Shown here in pieces: positions 35,227 to 46,145 of a stretch of DNA of 64,000 bases; within the stretch, counting starts at the first letter, position 1; each line of letters starts with the position of its first letter. Location of the stretch: NCBI GenBank assembly GCA_011319805.1, contig SJRY01000312.1:124001-188000 (forward strand), in the 5' to 3' direction. The notes beneath the pieces are model-generated. The model was not told where the DNA came from, did no database searches, and saw only the letters and a program-made list of their open reading frames with translations. Source of the DNA: Macrocybe gigantea (taxonomy: Eukaryota; Basidiomycota; Agaricomycetes; Agaricales; Callistosporiaceae). The translations under genes were made by a program, and so were the position numbers.

Positions 35227-36908
35227 TCACTTACTGCCCTTGTCAACCCATCCTGAGAATGGTAACGCTTCCCATCCGCCCTTTCCGGCCACTTTGACCC
35301 ACTTATGACGCATTTCTGGTGGTGTAAGTCGAAATTCCGCGCAACAAAGAGGATTAGTGCATAGAAAGTGAATGTAATCATAGCAACCCTTGTTGTTCTT
35401 GGGCCATTTGTCCCTGAGCGATTCCATGGCGCAACAGACCAGGCATTGGCCCTTTGGGCAATCAAACCCAAAGGGTCGTTTGTCTGCATGGTGCCAGATG
35501 TATTCCGTCATCTTGACGCCATCCATGGAATTACCAGGATCGGAATGGAGAAGAACCACAGACGTCAGCGCTCCAAGGCCCGTATGCTCAGCGACGATAT
35601 TTTTGAAGCCACGTTCGAGGCTCATGCCTTGAAGAAAAATGCCCTGGACCACATCGACAAGGAAGGTGCCCATTGCAGCGCCAATCATTTGCGGCGTCGT
35701 GAATGCGATCAGATCATTTATGACGCCACTGCATAAATGAAAGGATTTGAGCATAAGGGAGCCTAATAATATGCAATAGCCCTACCTTGAGATGTATTCC
35801 TTTATTTTATCAAGTGAGTCACCATGCAAATATGGTCCTCCGCACACCGAAAGATACAGGAGTGTGCGCTTGGCTGTCAAAATAGAACACAACTGTTCGG
35901 GAAGTAGATGTTGGAGTAGCTAAAGAAAAATTCAGCTTTCAGTCTTTTCTGCTGCAAAGCATGTAGCTCACCATAAAAGCGTCATCTTGAGCACTAAGGT
36001 TAGGCGCATAATGCCACTCTGCAGCATGAGGATCGGAATGTGTCTGAATGACGAGCATAACACAGTCAAAACTAAGGTGATATATGAGCCAATGTATGGT
36101 ATTTCAATGCAGCACTGACCGGGTGAGGTCCTCACAGAGCTTATCAATATCTTGCGCGTATCTTTTCCTTCCTCGTGCCGTTCCAAAGTTGAAGGCAATA
36201 GTGCGTGCATACAAGCGATTGCTTATTGCATCCTCATGACGGTACCAGGATTTGACGCTGTGGTATAAGACATCCGATGCATCAGGATGGAGACCCTCGA
36301 GTACTATTGTGACCAAGGCCAAGGGAGTGCCCGTGATGTTGTCGAAAGAAGTGCGGCCGCGAGAGGTGAAACGGATGACGAAATTTGGATTGTAGGGTTC
36401 CAGAGATGCATCTTTGACCAAGGCCTATATTAACCTCGTCAGTCTAGGCCGTCCATGTTTGAGAATAACTTACCGGATAAGGCTTCCAAACATGATCAAC
36501 CTTTTGTTTTTTTGCCTCATCTCTCCTGCGCCTCATCCTGGTAACCCAGCAAGCCGGGCAAATGGCTTTGGCATCCTTGGCCACTGGGCGGGGAACAGGA
36601 ACGCAACTGGCGCACATGACTTTGGGGCAAAAATCGCACTCCAGTACATCTCCTCCATCACCGCAACCACCACACCACTAGAAAAGCATGGCATTAGCTG
36701 AGTTTTATTAAAAGTGATAAATACTTGCAATTCGAGGATTTTTCTCAGTGGCCTCTGGTAACTTAGCCTGAGACTGTGCGATTCTGGCTGATTTACGTGC
36801 TTTCTGAGCAGCTGGGACACCCGTGGTTACATCGGAAGGATCCCCTAGAGGCTTCTTGGGTGCAGTTGCTCCAGTGCTCTTCTTAGCGGTTTGACGAGTG
36901 CGGGCCAT
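35227..36908 (-). CDS. histone H3-tail mimic / PHD-like finger / caspase-CHAT-like protein
   Basis: Six exons give 474 residues from ATG 36908. Residues 2-19, ARTRQTAKKSTGATAPKK, match the H3 tail at 13 of 18 positions (K4 is R, R8 is K, K9-S10 kept); KARKSAR at 36-42 resembles the H3K27 context. A C8 finger, CGGCGDGGDVLECDFCPKVM onward (C62, C65, C74, C77, C82, C85, C100, C103), has PHD/ADD-like spacing with Cys replacing the usual His. Residues 130-360 fit a caspase/CHAT-like fold: VMLVIQTHSDPH (His241), TLLYLSVCGGPY (Cys289), then GAAMGTFLVDVVQGIFLQGM. The C-terminus adds CPKGQCLVCC and CTNPLCC. Intron 1 (36728-36678) is GC-AG (GCAAGT donor); the others are GT-AG. No break is seen. The domain calls for finger and protease are inference; the H3 likeness is read directly. 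Confidence 0.8.
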
Positions 36909-37999
36909 AGGGGAGCAGGTTATAAACGTTGGGTTGCAGTTGGATTCTCATTTGTTAAAGGGTTTTTATACGTGCTACTGGCCTACCATGACTTTTTGGG
37001 CACAAGAGGCCCAACGATATGTCGTCTATTTTACGTGTATCATAGCTAAAATCATCGCACCGAGCATGTCAGATCAAGAGCGAAGGTTGGCCCTTCCCTT
37101 GGCACAGTCTGACAGGTGGCCGGCATCAATCCGAAGCGCATAGCCATGCCTCATGCAACCACCCACTGGCGGTGCTGGGCCGAAGCATGCCACGCAACAA
37201 TGACGCAAAGGGTATGAACAGCCCTTCGCATCACGCCCATGGGTTGATGGTTGCAATGCAATGTAGCATGGGGGACATGGACCGTCCACCCTCACAGCAT
37301 CATTATTGACCAATGATGCTGGGCCACAAGATGCCCCGAAGGGATGCACGGAAAGCATGGGCGGCTTTCCCCACGGCGCTGCCATTGACAGACCACGCCG
37401 GGCATATGAAAATGGCACTGCAACACCACATAGAGAGCATGGACAACTCCCTTCAACGCGCCGCCATGGACAGACGGCGCGGGGTGATAGTTACAGCGCT
37501 ATGCGGCCGATCTGATGGAGATGAATTCAAGTGAGCTCGTAATCCCGACGTGATGCGTAGAGCCAGGGGTGACTCATTCACACCAGTCAAGGATCAGCAG
37601 GCACACTTGCCTCCAACATGCCTGCATGAGAAGCATGGGCAGCTTCCCTCATGGTGCTGTCATGGACCGACATCACCAGGCGGACAAAAACGGCACGCAA
37701 ACACCACGTGGAAAGCATTGACAACTCTCCGCACCACGCCGCAATGGACAAGCGGCGCAGGGTGATGGCTGCGGTGCAATGCGGCCGATCTGATAGACAT
37801 CAAACAAGTCAGCCCAGAATCCAACCCCTGATCCAATGCGTAGAGCCAGGGGTGACTCATTCACACTAGTCAAGGGTTGGAGTTCATGATCAAGTTAGTT
37901 GGAGGGCACGCCCACTCTGAAGAGGCTGGAAGGAGAAGCATGGTGAGCGTTGAATGCAAGCATGGATGACGTGGCACGGATGTCAGCTAGAAATTATCA
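36909..37999. repeat. upstream region with ~283-bp tandem repeat
   Basis: Two adjacent units of about 283 bp share GCGTAGAGCCAGGGGTGACT (at 37555 and 37838), ATGCGGCCGATCTGAT (about 37500 and 37783) and a CATGGACAGACGGCGC-like block (about 37464 and 37744). A weaker copy may start near 37150. The block lies upstream of the H3-mimic gene. No gene is supported in it. Confidence 0.7.
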
Positions 38000-39620
38000 A
38001 CATAGTCACATGCTTCAACCCTGCATCAATCTCGCTTATCTTGCCTGCGTACTGATGGCGCTTTCGAGGGGGACTTTTTTGATCTCTGCTAATCTAGGGG
38101 AAAAGATGGAGTATGAAGGCAAAGAAGAAGGAAAAACGCAAAGAAACATACCTTTGAATGTCGCCGCTGGACGACAACGATGACGACGCAGGCGATGCAT
38201 GGAGGGGGCGCTCAAGCTGACGTGGTGGGAAGGGTGTAGGCCGTGAGCATGGGGCACGGGAGTCTAAGCTGGAATGGCAATGCCAGCATTAAGAAAAGGT
38301 ATGAGGGAGAAACAGAAAAGGGGCTTACATTGATAGTAGAAGAAAGCGTGAATGCTGATGAGGCCGACATAATCTCCAGACGAGCACAGAAAACCGGACA
38401 GGGTTGTCCTTGCGATGAACGAAGAGCTGGCGTGAATGCGAGTCTCTCAGCTACCCGTCGCGTCGGACATGGCTTCCGGCGAGGAAGCAACGGATCCATG
38501 TCTGTGTTGAAAAGGCTAACTAATCGGGATGGGGGTGCAGGGGATGAGGAAATCTTGAGTCGACGAGAAAAATCGTGATAAAATCAGAAGAACTCACTGT
38601 TGAACACCGTTAGAGACGACACTAATGCTGACGTGAAGAGCTGCGTGTCACAACGCCGAATGCCTATGGCGACGTGAGGCGTTGGTGCATGGAGTGGTGA
38701 GTGTTGGAGGCGGCGGGTGAGGGGACGATGGACGGAGGGAGTGTTGGACGGGGTGAGGGGGCGGGGCGATGGGGGATGCTGTGACGCGATGAGAAGAAAG
38801 AAAAAAGAAGAACTCACTTTTGAAGGTCGCTGCTTGGACGACGCCGATGCCTACGTGAAGAGTGGGGAGGCGGGATTGGAGTCGGTGTAGCAAGGAGAGT
38901 CGAAGCTGTGACGCGGTGAGAAGACGAGAAAGAAAAAAAAAAAAAGAAAAAGAACATACCTTGGAAGAGTGAGTGCTGGAGGACACCGATGGCGATGTGG
39001 AAGGCGCTGCAGGGGAATGTTGGAACCAGCATGGCGGCAAGGGGAGGCATCTGACGCGACAATGCCAGCCGGAGGGCCTGGGACGGCGGGGCGTGGGTAG
39101 GGACTTGGGAAGACAATGACGGCGCGCCAGTCATCGTCGTTCGTCATCTCCGCTATCGGCTCGGCGGGGCTGGTGGGTGGCCTGGGCAGGGAGGGGAAAG
39201 GGGAGACGACAACGATGACGCACCGGTCATCGTCGTCTCCGTTGGGCATGGCTGGGGGAGTGGTCAGCGGAGGAAACAGTGAGAGATCAAAGAGATCATG
39301 CTGCCGATGACTCACCTTAGCTCTCCGAGATGACGAGAAAGTGAAGGGGAGAGAAAGAGATACGCTAGAAGTTGGAGGTCGACAAACAAGGGCCGTTATC
39401 TTCCCCGAGCTTGTCGTCGCCATCATCTCATCCCGCTCTCTGCCCACCACTGGCCCATCACGCCCGGCTGAGGGCAGTGGCGCGTCAACGATGAGGTTTC
39501 ACTGTCTCCCTCCGCCCCCACCAACTTCCCTCGCGTCACCGGCCAGACGACGATGACGGGCAGTCGTACCACCTCCCAGCCTCCAGCACTGCCTAGCTCC
39601 CAAGACGGGGAGACGACGAT
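38000..39620 (-). repeat. minisatellite-like GC-rich repeats with splice-donor-like words
   Basis: On the minus strand, units end in GTGAGTTCTTCT or GTATGTTCTTT followed by a T-rich tract (near 38145, 38600, 38815 and 38960), and the units in between are GC-rich (GTCGTCCAGCGGCGAC and variants). Long open frames here are repeat products. It resembles, in inverse orientation, the 1.75-2.8 kb block. Confidence 0.5.
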
Positions 39621-39935
39621 GCAAGCCGACAATGTTCGATGACGCCCATCATCTGCCAATGCTGCCACATAGCACTGAACTGCGGCGTGCATTCCATGTC
39701 CGATACATGACGCTCGAACAGACACACGAGCAAGTGCAGATCATGATCGCTCGTATTGACATGGCCGACCGTATTGCAACACCGAAAGCGGAAAACACGA
39801 CGACGAGTGACTGACGCGCCCTTGTTGCTTCGCACATTCAATCCTGATTCTAGTCATGTACATAATAACTCCTCACCTAATACAGAGCCTGCCCCTATCC
39901 AATTGAATCAAGCCGCGTCCCAAAACCCTAAGAAA

Positions 39936-40915
39936 CATGAACTCTGACGTGTCGATGGGAGCGAGCCCTGGCGCGACCAACTCAAACTCACCCCAGCTCA
40001 AGATTAAGGTCCAAACCGCAGATACAGGGGAGATCTTTACCATCAAGGCCCTTCTCGACTCTCGAGTGGCGGGCCTTATTCATGGACCCCGCCTTTTTAA
40101 AGAAACACCGCATCTCAACACGCCCCCTCACCCGACCGCAATGCAGACGGCACCCCCTGACGAGGACGGCATGATCTGTGGAGTCATCGATCTAGTAATG
40201 CGCTACCAAGACCACTCGGAACACGCTGTCTTTGCCGCCACAGGCTTCGGGCACCAGGAAATGATCTTGTGCTTCCCTTGGCTGAAACTACGCAAACCCG
40301 ACATCGATTGGAAGGAGGGAATGGTCAAGATCAACCGATGTGAACGCGCCTGCCACATCTGTGCACGAGAGGCCATGGAAGAGTGCACACAGGTGCCACC
40401 AGACCAAGGTAGCTACCTGCATGTGCCATGCAGGCCCTGCGCCACACCTAAGCACAGGCGAGGACAAGGACGAACAGCTGGCAATCGGCTGACCCCGAAG
40501 AACTGACTGATGAAATCATTGAGTTAGAGTGACTGGCCTGCTGAGTCCATCCATGCGACCGCCAACACCTCGCAACGGCTAGCAGTTGCACACGAGTAAG
40601 AAGTAGCATACGCGCCATTTGTGACGCCATCCCTGGCCATCCCTGACCACTTGGCACGAATTCGAGGATATATTCTCGAAGGTGGCATTCGATACTGATG
40701 TGATGGGACTACGTGATCGAACGAGTCGATCTTGCATGGCAGGGTATCTCGATGACACGACAGAATCACACACCTCATTCTGGATCGCTTCCAAGAGCAC
40801 AAGCTCTACCTCAAGTGGGAAAAATGCGAGTTCGAATGCACCGTCAACGTTCACGACAGACAGTTTGGGAATTCTGAGCCGAGGAGAGGAAAGGAAGGAG
40901 CTGAAGTAAGTACTT
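39936..40915 (+). pseudogene. Ty3/Gypsy pol remnant (protease and RT pieces)
   Basis: From ATG 39937, LKIKVQTADTGEIFTIKALL is followed by DSRVAGLIHGPRLF, matching the retropepsin region where the family has DSGA; the catalytic DSG is DSR here. RYQDHSEHAVFAATGFGHQE and MILCFPWLKLRKPDIDWKEG are typical of the protease-RT linker in fungal Gypsy elements. After stops, LDRFQEHKLYLKWEKCEFEC at about 40780-40845 is an RT fragment (palm, after YxDD). The parts between are missing. No LTR was found. Dead element. Confidence 0.75.
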
Positions 40916-42411
40916 TTTCTGCCAAACAAAAGGCTCAAATGAGGGACACCTATCGTAACGTAGACGTACAGGTCTTGAAATACTCCACAGAACTCAGAAA
41001 GGAGAGGGGTGGGAGTAGGAGATTGACCCTTTCACTTCGACCACCCCTAAAACGGTCACATGACCAAGTGAGTGCTCGCACTTGATCTTGTGACTTGCAA
41101 TGGAGGTCACAATTAGCCCGTGGTTCAAGTAAAACGTTCCATTCAGAGGCGCGTCACAGCCACACCGAAGCAGAAAATCCAATTCCCTTGGCCTCCTCCC
41201 ATATGATGTCATCCAAAAACTCGCCGCCGCTGTTCAACCTCCTGAAATACCACCGGCCGAAATTCCGTATAGCCGACGTTGCGCGGGGGAGCTTGGACAA
41301 CGCACCACCTTTGAGTGAGCAGTCGAAACGGTGGGCATCATCTTTCATCTCGCTTCGTCGCGTTTAGAGTCTAGCAGCTAATCACCCGATTCATTGCCCT
41401 CCCCCTGGCACAATCGCCTGATTCTGCGTCCTGGTTTGCAGCACCTCGCGGCGTACCGCCCGCCAGAGTCGCGTATAACCGCAAAGTGTACGAGAAGGCT
41501 AACAGCTTAGGGTTAGGGCGACAGACCTGTTCTCGGCGAATAAGCCGTGCATCCGAATCACGAATCTGGTCTGTGCGACACATCTCGATCATCAAGTCAT
41601 CACACGAGCGTTTTTCGTGCACTTGGGATCGAAGGTGTTTCTCCAAGTCGCGGTTAGTGATGTTCTGCGCGTAGCCACTCAACAGTCACACAAGAGCCTG
41701 ATCTTCACGTTGCTGACGAGAGCCCTGAGAGTCACTGGTTCGGCGCAAGGCCTGCGAAAAAAGTGTGACACGAAAAGTGGACTTTCCCGATTTAGATGTA
41801 GCTCCGCGTATCATCCATTTCCCTTATCTCATCAATCGATTCAACGTTCCGGAGGTCTACACTATATGGATTGTAAGGATAAATTATTAATGTCTTTTGT
41901 AAAGGAGAGCGGCGCTTGCCCATTCTGCCTGCTCTGCAGGCAGTTTGGAGATATTCACAATACGACGCGTCGACGCGACACGATAAATTGGATTAGTCAG
42001 CAGATTGATCGTATTCTGGCCGCCCTCGCTCTTCGTTCACTTAGATACTCATGCACAAGCATACAGAAAACGAAACTGAGTTTGATTATGAAGTATTAGC
42101 CCAATACCTTCAAATCCTTCGGAATGGATTTTCTCTCTTGGTCCTCAAACTCGAGATATCAGAGGATAAAGGTCTTCGGAACACAGTTTTGGGAGATTGA
42201 ACACCGATAACGAAAATCCATACCGAAAATTTTCTTCTACGGTACATTTAGAGTTATTTCGGTCACTCCAACATTTTACAAAAATGCCTGTATGATGCTG
42301 CGCAAACTCTGGGCAACTCGCCATGCATGCGTCGGAGTTTCAATTGGCGGTTGCGCCGCACCAGAGTCACGGATAATGGCCTCGAGCAACACGTGCACAT
42401 CAAAAGCGCCT
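40916..42411. other. intergenic, no supported gene
   Basis: Contains an imperfect hairpin near 41051-41095 (GGTCACATGACCAAGTGAGT facing ACTTGATCTTGTGA). At 42170-42260 there are TTTCGG/CCGAAA words like those at 52.3-52.6 kb. No recognisable protein. Confidence 0.45.
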
Positions 42412-42810
42412 TCAGACTGAGATTGTATCTCTCTGCTTCGATTCTAGAAAAGAACCATGACAACGAGTGGGAGGCGAATGATCTAGGAAGCAGCAGACTT
42501 TGAACGTCGGTCTGTTCTTGGGTATGTCTGGCAGAGCATCATGTACATATATGCGCATCATCGGGATCGCACGGGCCTCACCATCTCCATCATCTGCCTT
42601 GGGTTCGGCGTCAGTATCCTCTTGGGTCACTTGCTCGTCCAACTCGATAGAATCATCGTGAGAGATAATTTCTTCAACCGTCTGCATAATCTGATGAGCG
42701 TATTTGAGCAGGCGTTTATTGACGCTGGAATCTTCAAGCGTCGGCATGTGCTGGAGAGAGCGTGCAGCCTTTTTCAATAGAGCAAGCGCCTCATCGGACA
42801 TAGTGGTCAA
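42412..42810 (-). CDS. small acidic hypothetical protein
   Basis: The minus-strand frame begins TTMSDEALALLKKAARSLQH and HMPTLEDSSVNKRLLKYAHQ, then an acidic stretch (DSIELDEQVTQEDTDAEPKA). It looks helical at the N-terminus and disordered later. No family recognised. It begins just downstream of the stop of the outer HNH gene, same strand. The distal part near 42480 may be intron or UTR. Confidence 0.4.
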   Translation of the reverse strand: MTTMSDEALALLKKAARSLQHMPTLEDSSVNKRLLKYAHQIMQTVEEIISHDDSIELDEQVTQEDTDAEPKADDGDGEARAIPMMRIYVHDALPDIPKNRPTFKVCCFLDHSPPTRCHGSFLESKQRDTISV

Positions 42811-42883
42811 AGCAAAAGGTGATAACGTTTATTTGTGCTTCCAAAGAAAAACAAGAAACAGAGGACCAAACAATTGTGATATT

Positions 42884-44160
42884 TACTCGTCATCGTATTC
42901 ATCCGACAAGTCAGATTCGGCAGCCTCCTCGATCAAAACTGAACGAATCTCCTGACCGATAGGGGTTTTCCATATGTCGGTGGAAGGATTGGCCATTTCT
43001 TCGTAGGCTTCGTCAAGAGCGCCGAGGCCCTTGTCTGGATATTCCTCAAGGACACTCCCAAGATGTGGACGCGGAGACAGCGAATGAAATGAATACGCAG
43101 ATAGTCCACTTGCGCAGTGGAGGCAAAGGGAAGGCGTGATGGTAGCCTGATACCACCAGGTAGGTCTTGAAAGATAACAACACGAAGGTTGTCCTGCACG
43201 GTGTTCAGTTATTCAACCCCACTGATAGTGAGATAAACGCACGTCTACATCTACACCAAACGCGTTATCAGAAAAGAGATGCTCAAGCTTCTTGCTGATC
43301 GTGAGAGTGTTGTCCGGGTTCCTGAATGGCCTCATGGCAGATTCGAAAGGGGGTTGCCAGCACTGAGTTGCGTCAAGTAGGTGTTACAAACGTAATTGAA
43401 CAGACAACTACCTCTAGCGCCCAGACTGGAGGTGCAGTCCACGTCACCGTGGTCTTGGTAGCGCCAGTAAAGATACAACGGCCACGATCGCGCTGGTTAG
43501 CGGCAGATTGGATGGCATCATCAAGGACGTTCTAAAAACAGTCAGTTGGGCTAGGTACAGCAGACGGAACACTTACGATTACTTGGTAGGGCGCATAATA
43601 GGATCGAGGCGCCAGCTGTTTCAATTCTGTGTAGCTAGGAAATTCTCCCCGTCCGCAGTCAAAGTATACCAGTTTGCTGTCTAACGAACACATGGTGGGC
43701 ATGTGCATGAGTTCTGAATAGGAATGTACATACCTGCACAGACCATGTAATCGCCGGGTTTGACTAATTCATTTGATTGATTGGACAATGGTTGATCGAT
43801 AGAGCTGGCTTGGTACGTAAGAAGATTCCACCTTTGAACACGGATGGGACACAAGGCAATCGGCTTCTTTTTTTTGCATGTATCCATGAGACGCAGCCAC
43901 CGATAAAGTGTCGCCACATCAATCTGAAATCTCCTGGTGTCCAGCCCTATCAATGTCAATGAGCGGCTCGATTCAGGTCATGCAACAACCTGACCAACCT
44001 GCAACCAGCACAATCTCATCGCGGACTTGAATAAAAATAAAGACATTTCGATTTTGGAGTATGGATTTCTTGGACAACATATGACTATGATAACAATTAA
44101 TAGGTGTTCAATGCAGTATCAGTTGGGCATACCATGGGGACATGATGGTCGAGGAGAAAG
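42884..44160 (-). CDS. HNH-type nuclease-domain protein (outer copy, complete)
   Basis: Minus-strand exons: KSILQNRNVFIFIQVRDEIV; GLDTRRFQIDVATLYRWLRL; YFDCGRGEFPSYTELKQLAP; then NVLDDAIQSAANQRDRGRCI and FTGATKTTVTWTAPPVWALE, the C-x-(I/V)-T/F-G entry of fungal HNH_2-like domains; then DNAFGVDVDV; VVIFQDLPGGIRLPSRLPFA; ending EEAAESDLSDEYDDE at 42884. This architecture is common in Agaricomycete HNH proteins of unknown function. It shares an upstream region (44.0-44.2 kb) with the divergent HNH gene at 44213. The part above 43275 lies in the inverted repeat and is duplicated; the 3' part is unique. The exact start is unresolved. Confidence 0.65.
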
Positions 44161-44212
44161 CTACGCAATAGTCATGTGACATTTAGCTCACCACCTCGAA
44201 AGCTAGAGTCAA

Positions 44213-45450
44213 ATGCCTGGTAGAAATGTAAAAAGGGAGGGAGAAACGAGTCGTAACCTCTTTATCCCTCTTCCTGTCCATAACATTGCCATGGAGTGTT
44301 ATTTCAACAAAAGCGAGAGAAACGTACACATCTGGGCCAGCATGTTGGATAAAAAGGGCTTTGCATCGGTCATCGCAGGTCAGGTGCTCATATTCTGTTT
44401 GTATCTGGTTTAACGCCGAATGGCATGAATGAATCGCAGGTTGTTGGGTAGAGAGCACGACATGTAAAACGATCACCTGCAAAGCCATATATCAATGGCT
44501 GGAGCAGATCATCACCAATACCAAAAGTAAGCAAGGCTATAGAATGCGATGTCGTGCGCCAAGTGCCCCCGAGGTTTTGTTCTTTGTAGAATGGGGGCTG
44601 ATCCGACCGACCGACTTTCGCATAATACACGATGCGATCAATATGGAAAACGCATCACCATCTTCAATAGATATAATTAGACCGAGCGACGATCCAATGA
44701 AGGCCGGACATTATATGATATTTGAATGTGGGTGACATTTCATGGCAGGTCAGGAGATATTAACTATGGTATAGATAGGCACCACGTATTGCAGTGCTTT
44801 GTGCCACACTTGATTACACAGATTACGCACAGACCGAATAAGACCACAAAGAAGAAGCAAGTCAGGAGTCGAGTAGGTCGTCTGTTTTTTTTTTTTTTTT
44901 TAATTCAGAACTGACCTAGGATTCGGTGTACAAAGGACAGGACGGTCCGCAAGCAGGTCCGGTTGCGAGATATGAGGTGCCGGGTGACAGGCACAGTCGT
45001 ACCTCTGCGCGCAATCGACAATCCTAGAGGGCACAACCATACCGCTTTTCACGTGTGCCACATTTATCCTTTCGCTTTGCTCGACAAGGTGAGCGATGTC
45101 GAAAGCTTTGACCAAAATGAAAGCGTTCTGATAGGAAACAGGCTCCGGCATATCTAAAACCATATCTCGGGAAAAACAAGGGAGACTCGCCAAATAATGC
45201 AATTCTGATGAGAGCGGACGTCCATAGCTTGTTCGATAATTATCAATTTGGCTACTTCGAGACAAACGGAGATGGTTACCGTCTGGTAAAATGGGAAAAA
45301 AGCGCGGCATGTTGGCTTGACAACGGCACGGCGTTGTTGAATGCCCTGAATCCCATGGCAGAAAGTGATATCGAACCTGCGCTCATGGATTACCATTTCT
45401 TAATAGGACTATCATGGCATTTCATGGGCACAGGTTACAATACCGGATAG
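44213..45450 (+). CDS. HNH-type nuclease-domain protein (left-arm copy)
   Basis: Exons from ATG 44213: ECYFNKSERNVHIWASMLDK; CKTITCKAIYQWLEQIITNT (about 44463-44525); WGLIRPTDFRIIHDAINMEN; then RDMRCRVTGTVVPLRAID and TAFHVCHIYPFALLDKVSDV, where CRVTG and HVCHIYP give the Cys/His entry of an HNH domain; then RADVHSLFDNYQFGYFETNG and YHFLIGLSWHFMGTGYNTG with a stop at 45448-45450. It is divergent from the HNH gene at 42884-44160 and convergent with the small gene ending at 45468 (17 bp between stops). A poly-T tract (44885-44902) lies in a probable intron. Confidence 0.65.
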
Positions 45451-45467
45451 AGTACAATACAAACGAA

Positions 45468-46064
45468 TTACGAATCCCTCTCCTGCATCTCCTGATGTTT
45501 GTCTAACAAAAGGCGAATTAAAAGAGGTAAAACCGACGGTTTGTGAGACAGTTTAAACATGGCCACCGCATCTTCACCAGAGGCCCAAAGCATGGGCAAG
45601 AGGACAAACCGAAAATGACAATGGCTGGTGTCATCGTCGACAAATTCGTGCAAAAAAACGTTCTGACCAGTGGAATTGGTGTACGAAAGCTGGAAAACGG
45701 TAAAATCATACGCTTTTTTTTTAAAAAAAAAAAAGAAAAAAAAAAACAACAGACTGACTGTGAGGGGACAAGCACAACGCGGACAAAAGCCGGCTGGAAT
45801 ATCCACATTGTTTAACCAGCGGTTCCATTCTGCCTGTCGCCGGGTCATGTCAGGGCAACGGTCAAATGAGTGCTGGCGATAGCCAGGGCAACGTCTTAAC
45901 CAACAGAGTATACAGAGGTTGGAAAAATAGCCCAGCAGTCGATGGGCAGTGGCCAGTTCAGGGGAGCAAGGGAGCGGATCCAAGCGAGGATAGATAAGAC
46001 GTGAGTGAGAGGACGCAAGTGAAGCGCTGCAAGTCCATTCCAGAGTGCGTTGTGAAGGCGCCAT
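45468..46064 (-). CDS. small hypothetical gene in left arm
   Basis: Two exons: from ATG 46064, LEWTCSASLASSHSRLIYPR to NNVDIPAGFCPRCACPLT, then an intron with an unusually long poly-T/poly-A tract (about 45760-45690), then LSYTNSTGQNVFLHEFVDDD and LSHKPSVLPLLIRLLLDKHQ, stop at 45468. CPRC..C suggests a small metal site. Identical to the right-arm copy at 49475-50069. The ATG is only 20 bp inside the arm, so upstream exons, if any, would lie in unique sequence and differ between copies. Confidence 0.45.
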   Translation of the reverse strand: MAPSQRTLEWTCSASLASSHSRLIYPRLDPLPCSPELATAHRLLGYFSNLCILCWLRRCPGYRQHSFDRCPDMTRRQAEWNRWLNNVDIPAGFCPRCACPLTVSLLFFFFFFFFKKKAYDFTVFQLSYTNSTGQNVFLHEFVDDDTSHCHFRFVLLPMLWASGEDAVAMFKLSHKPSVLPLLIRLLLDKHQEMQERDS

Positions 46065-46145
46065 GTGGACAAGGCGTTCACAATCACTGTATTGTAAACC
46101 ACATCGGCATAGCAATTGTAGGTGCTCTGCGACCCGCCTACTGTC

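Larger units (their letters stand above)
43275..46084 (+). repeat. left arm of 2.81-kb inverted repeat
   Basis: Matches the reverse complement of 49455-52261 essentially without substitutions in the parts compared. The arms differ by 3 nt in total length, consistent with the different lengths of the T/A tracts (44883-44902 and 45718-45751). The arm boundaries are sharp: beyond 43275 and 46084 the two copies diverge at once. Confidence 0.95.

Noticed and set aside
42170..42260. Promoter or operator of the HNH gene
   Set aside because: The TTTCGG words are downstream of both minus-strand genes, not upstream, so a promoter role is not supported.
44883..44902. Poly-T run as a retroposition (poly-A) tail
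   Set aside because: It sits inside an intron of a gene whose exons continue on both sides and is duplicated with the arm; no retrocopy is attached.
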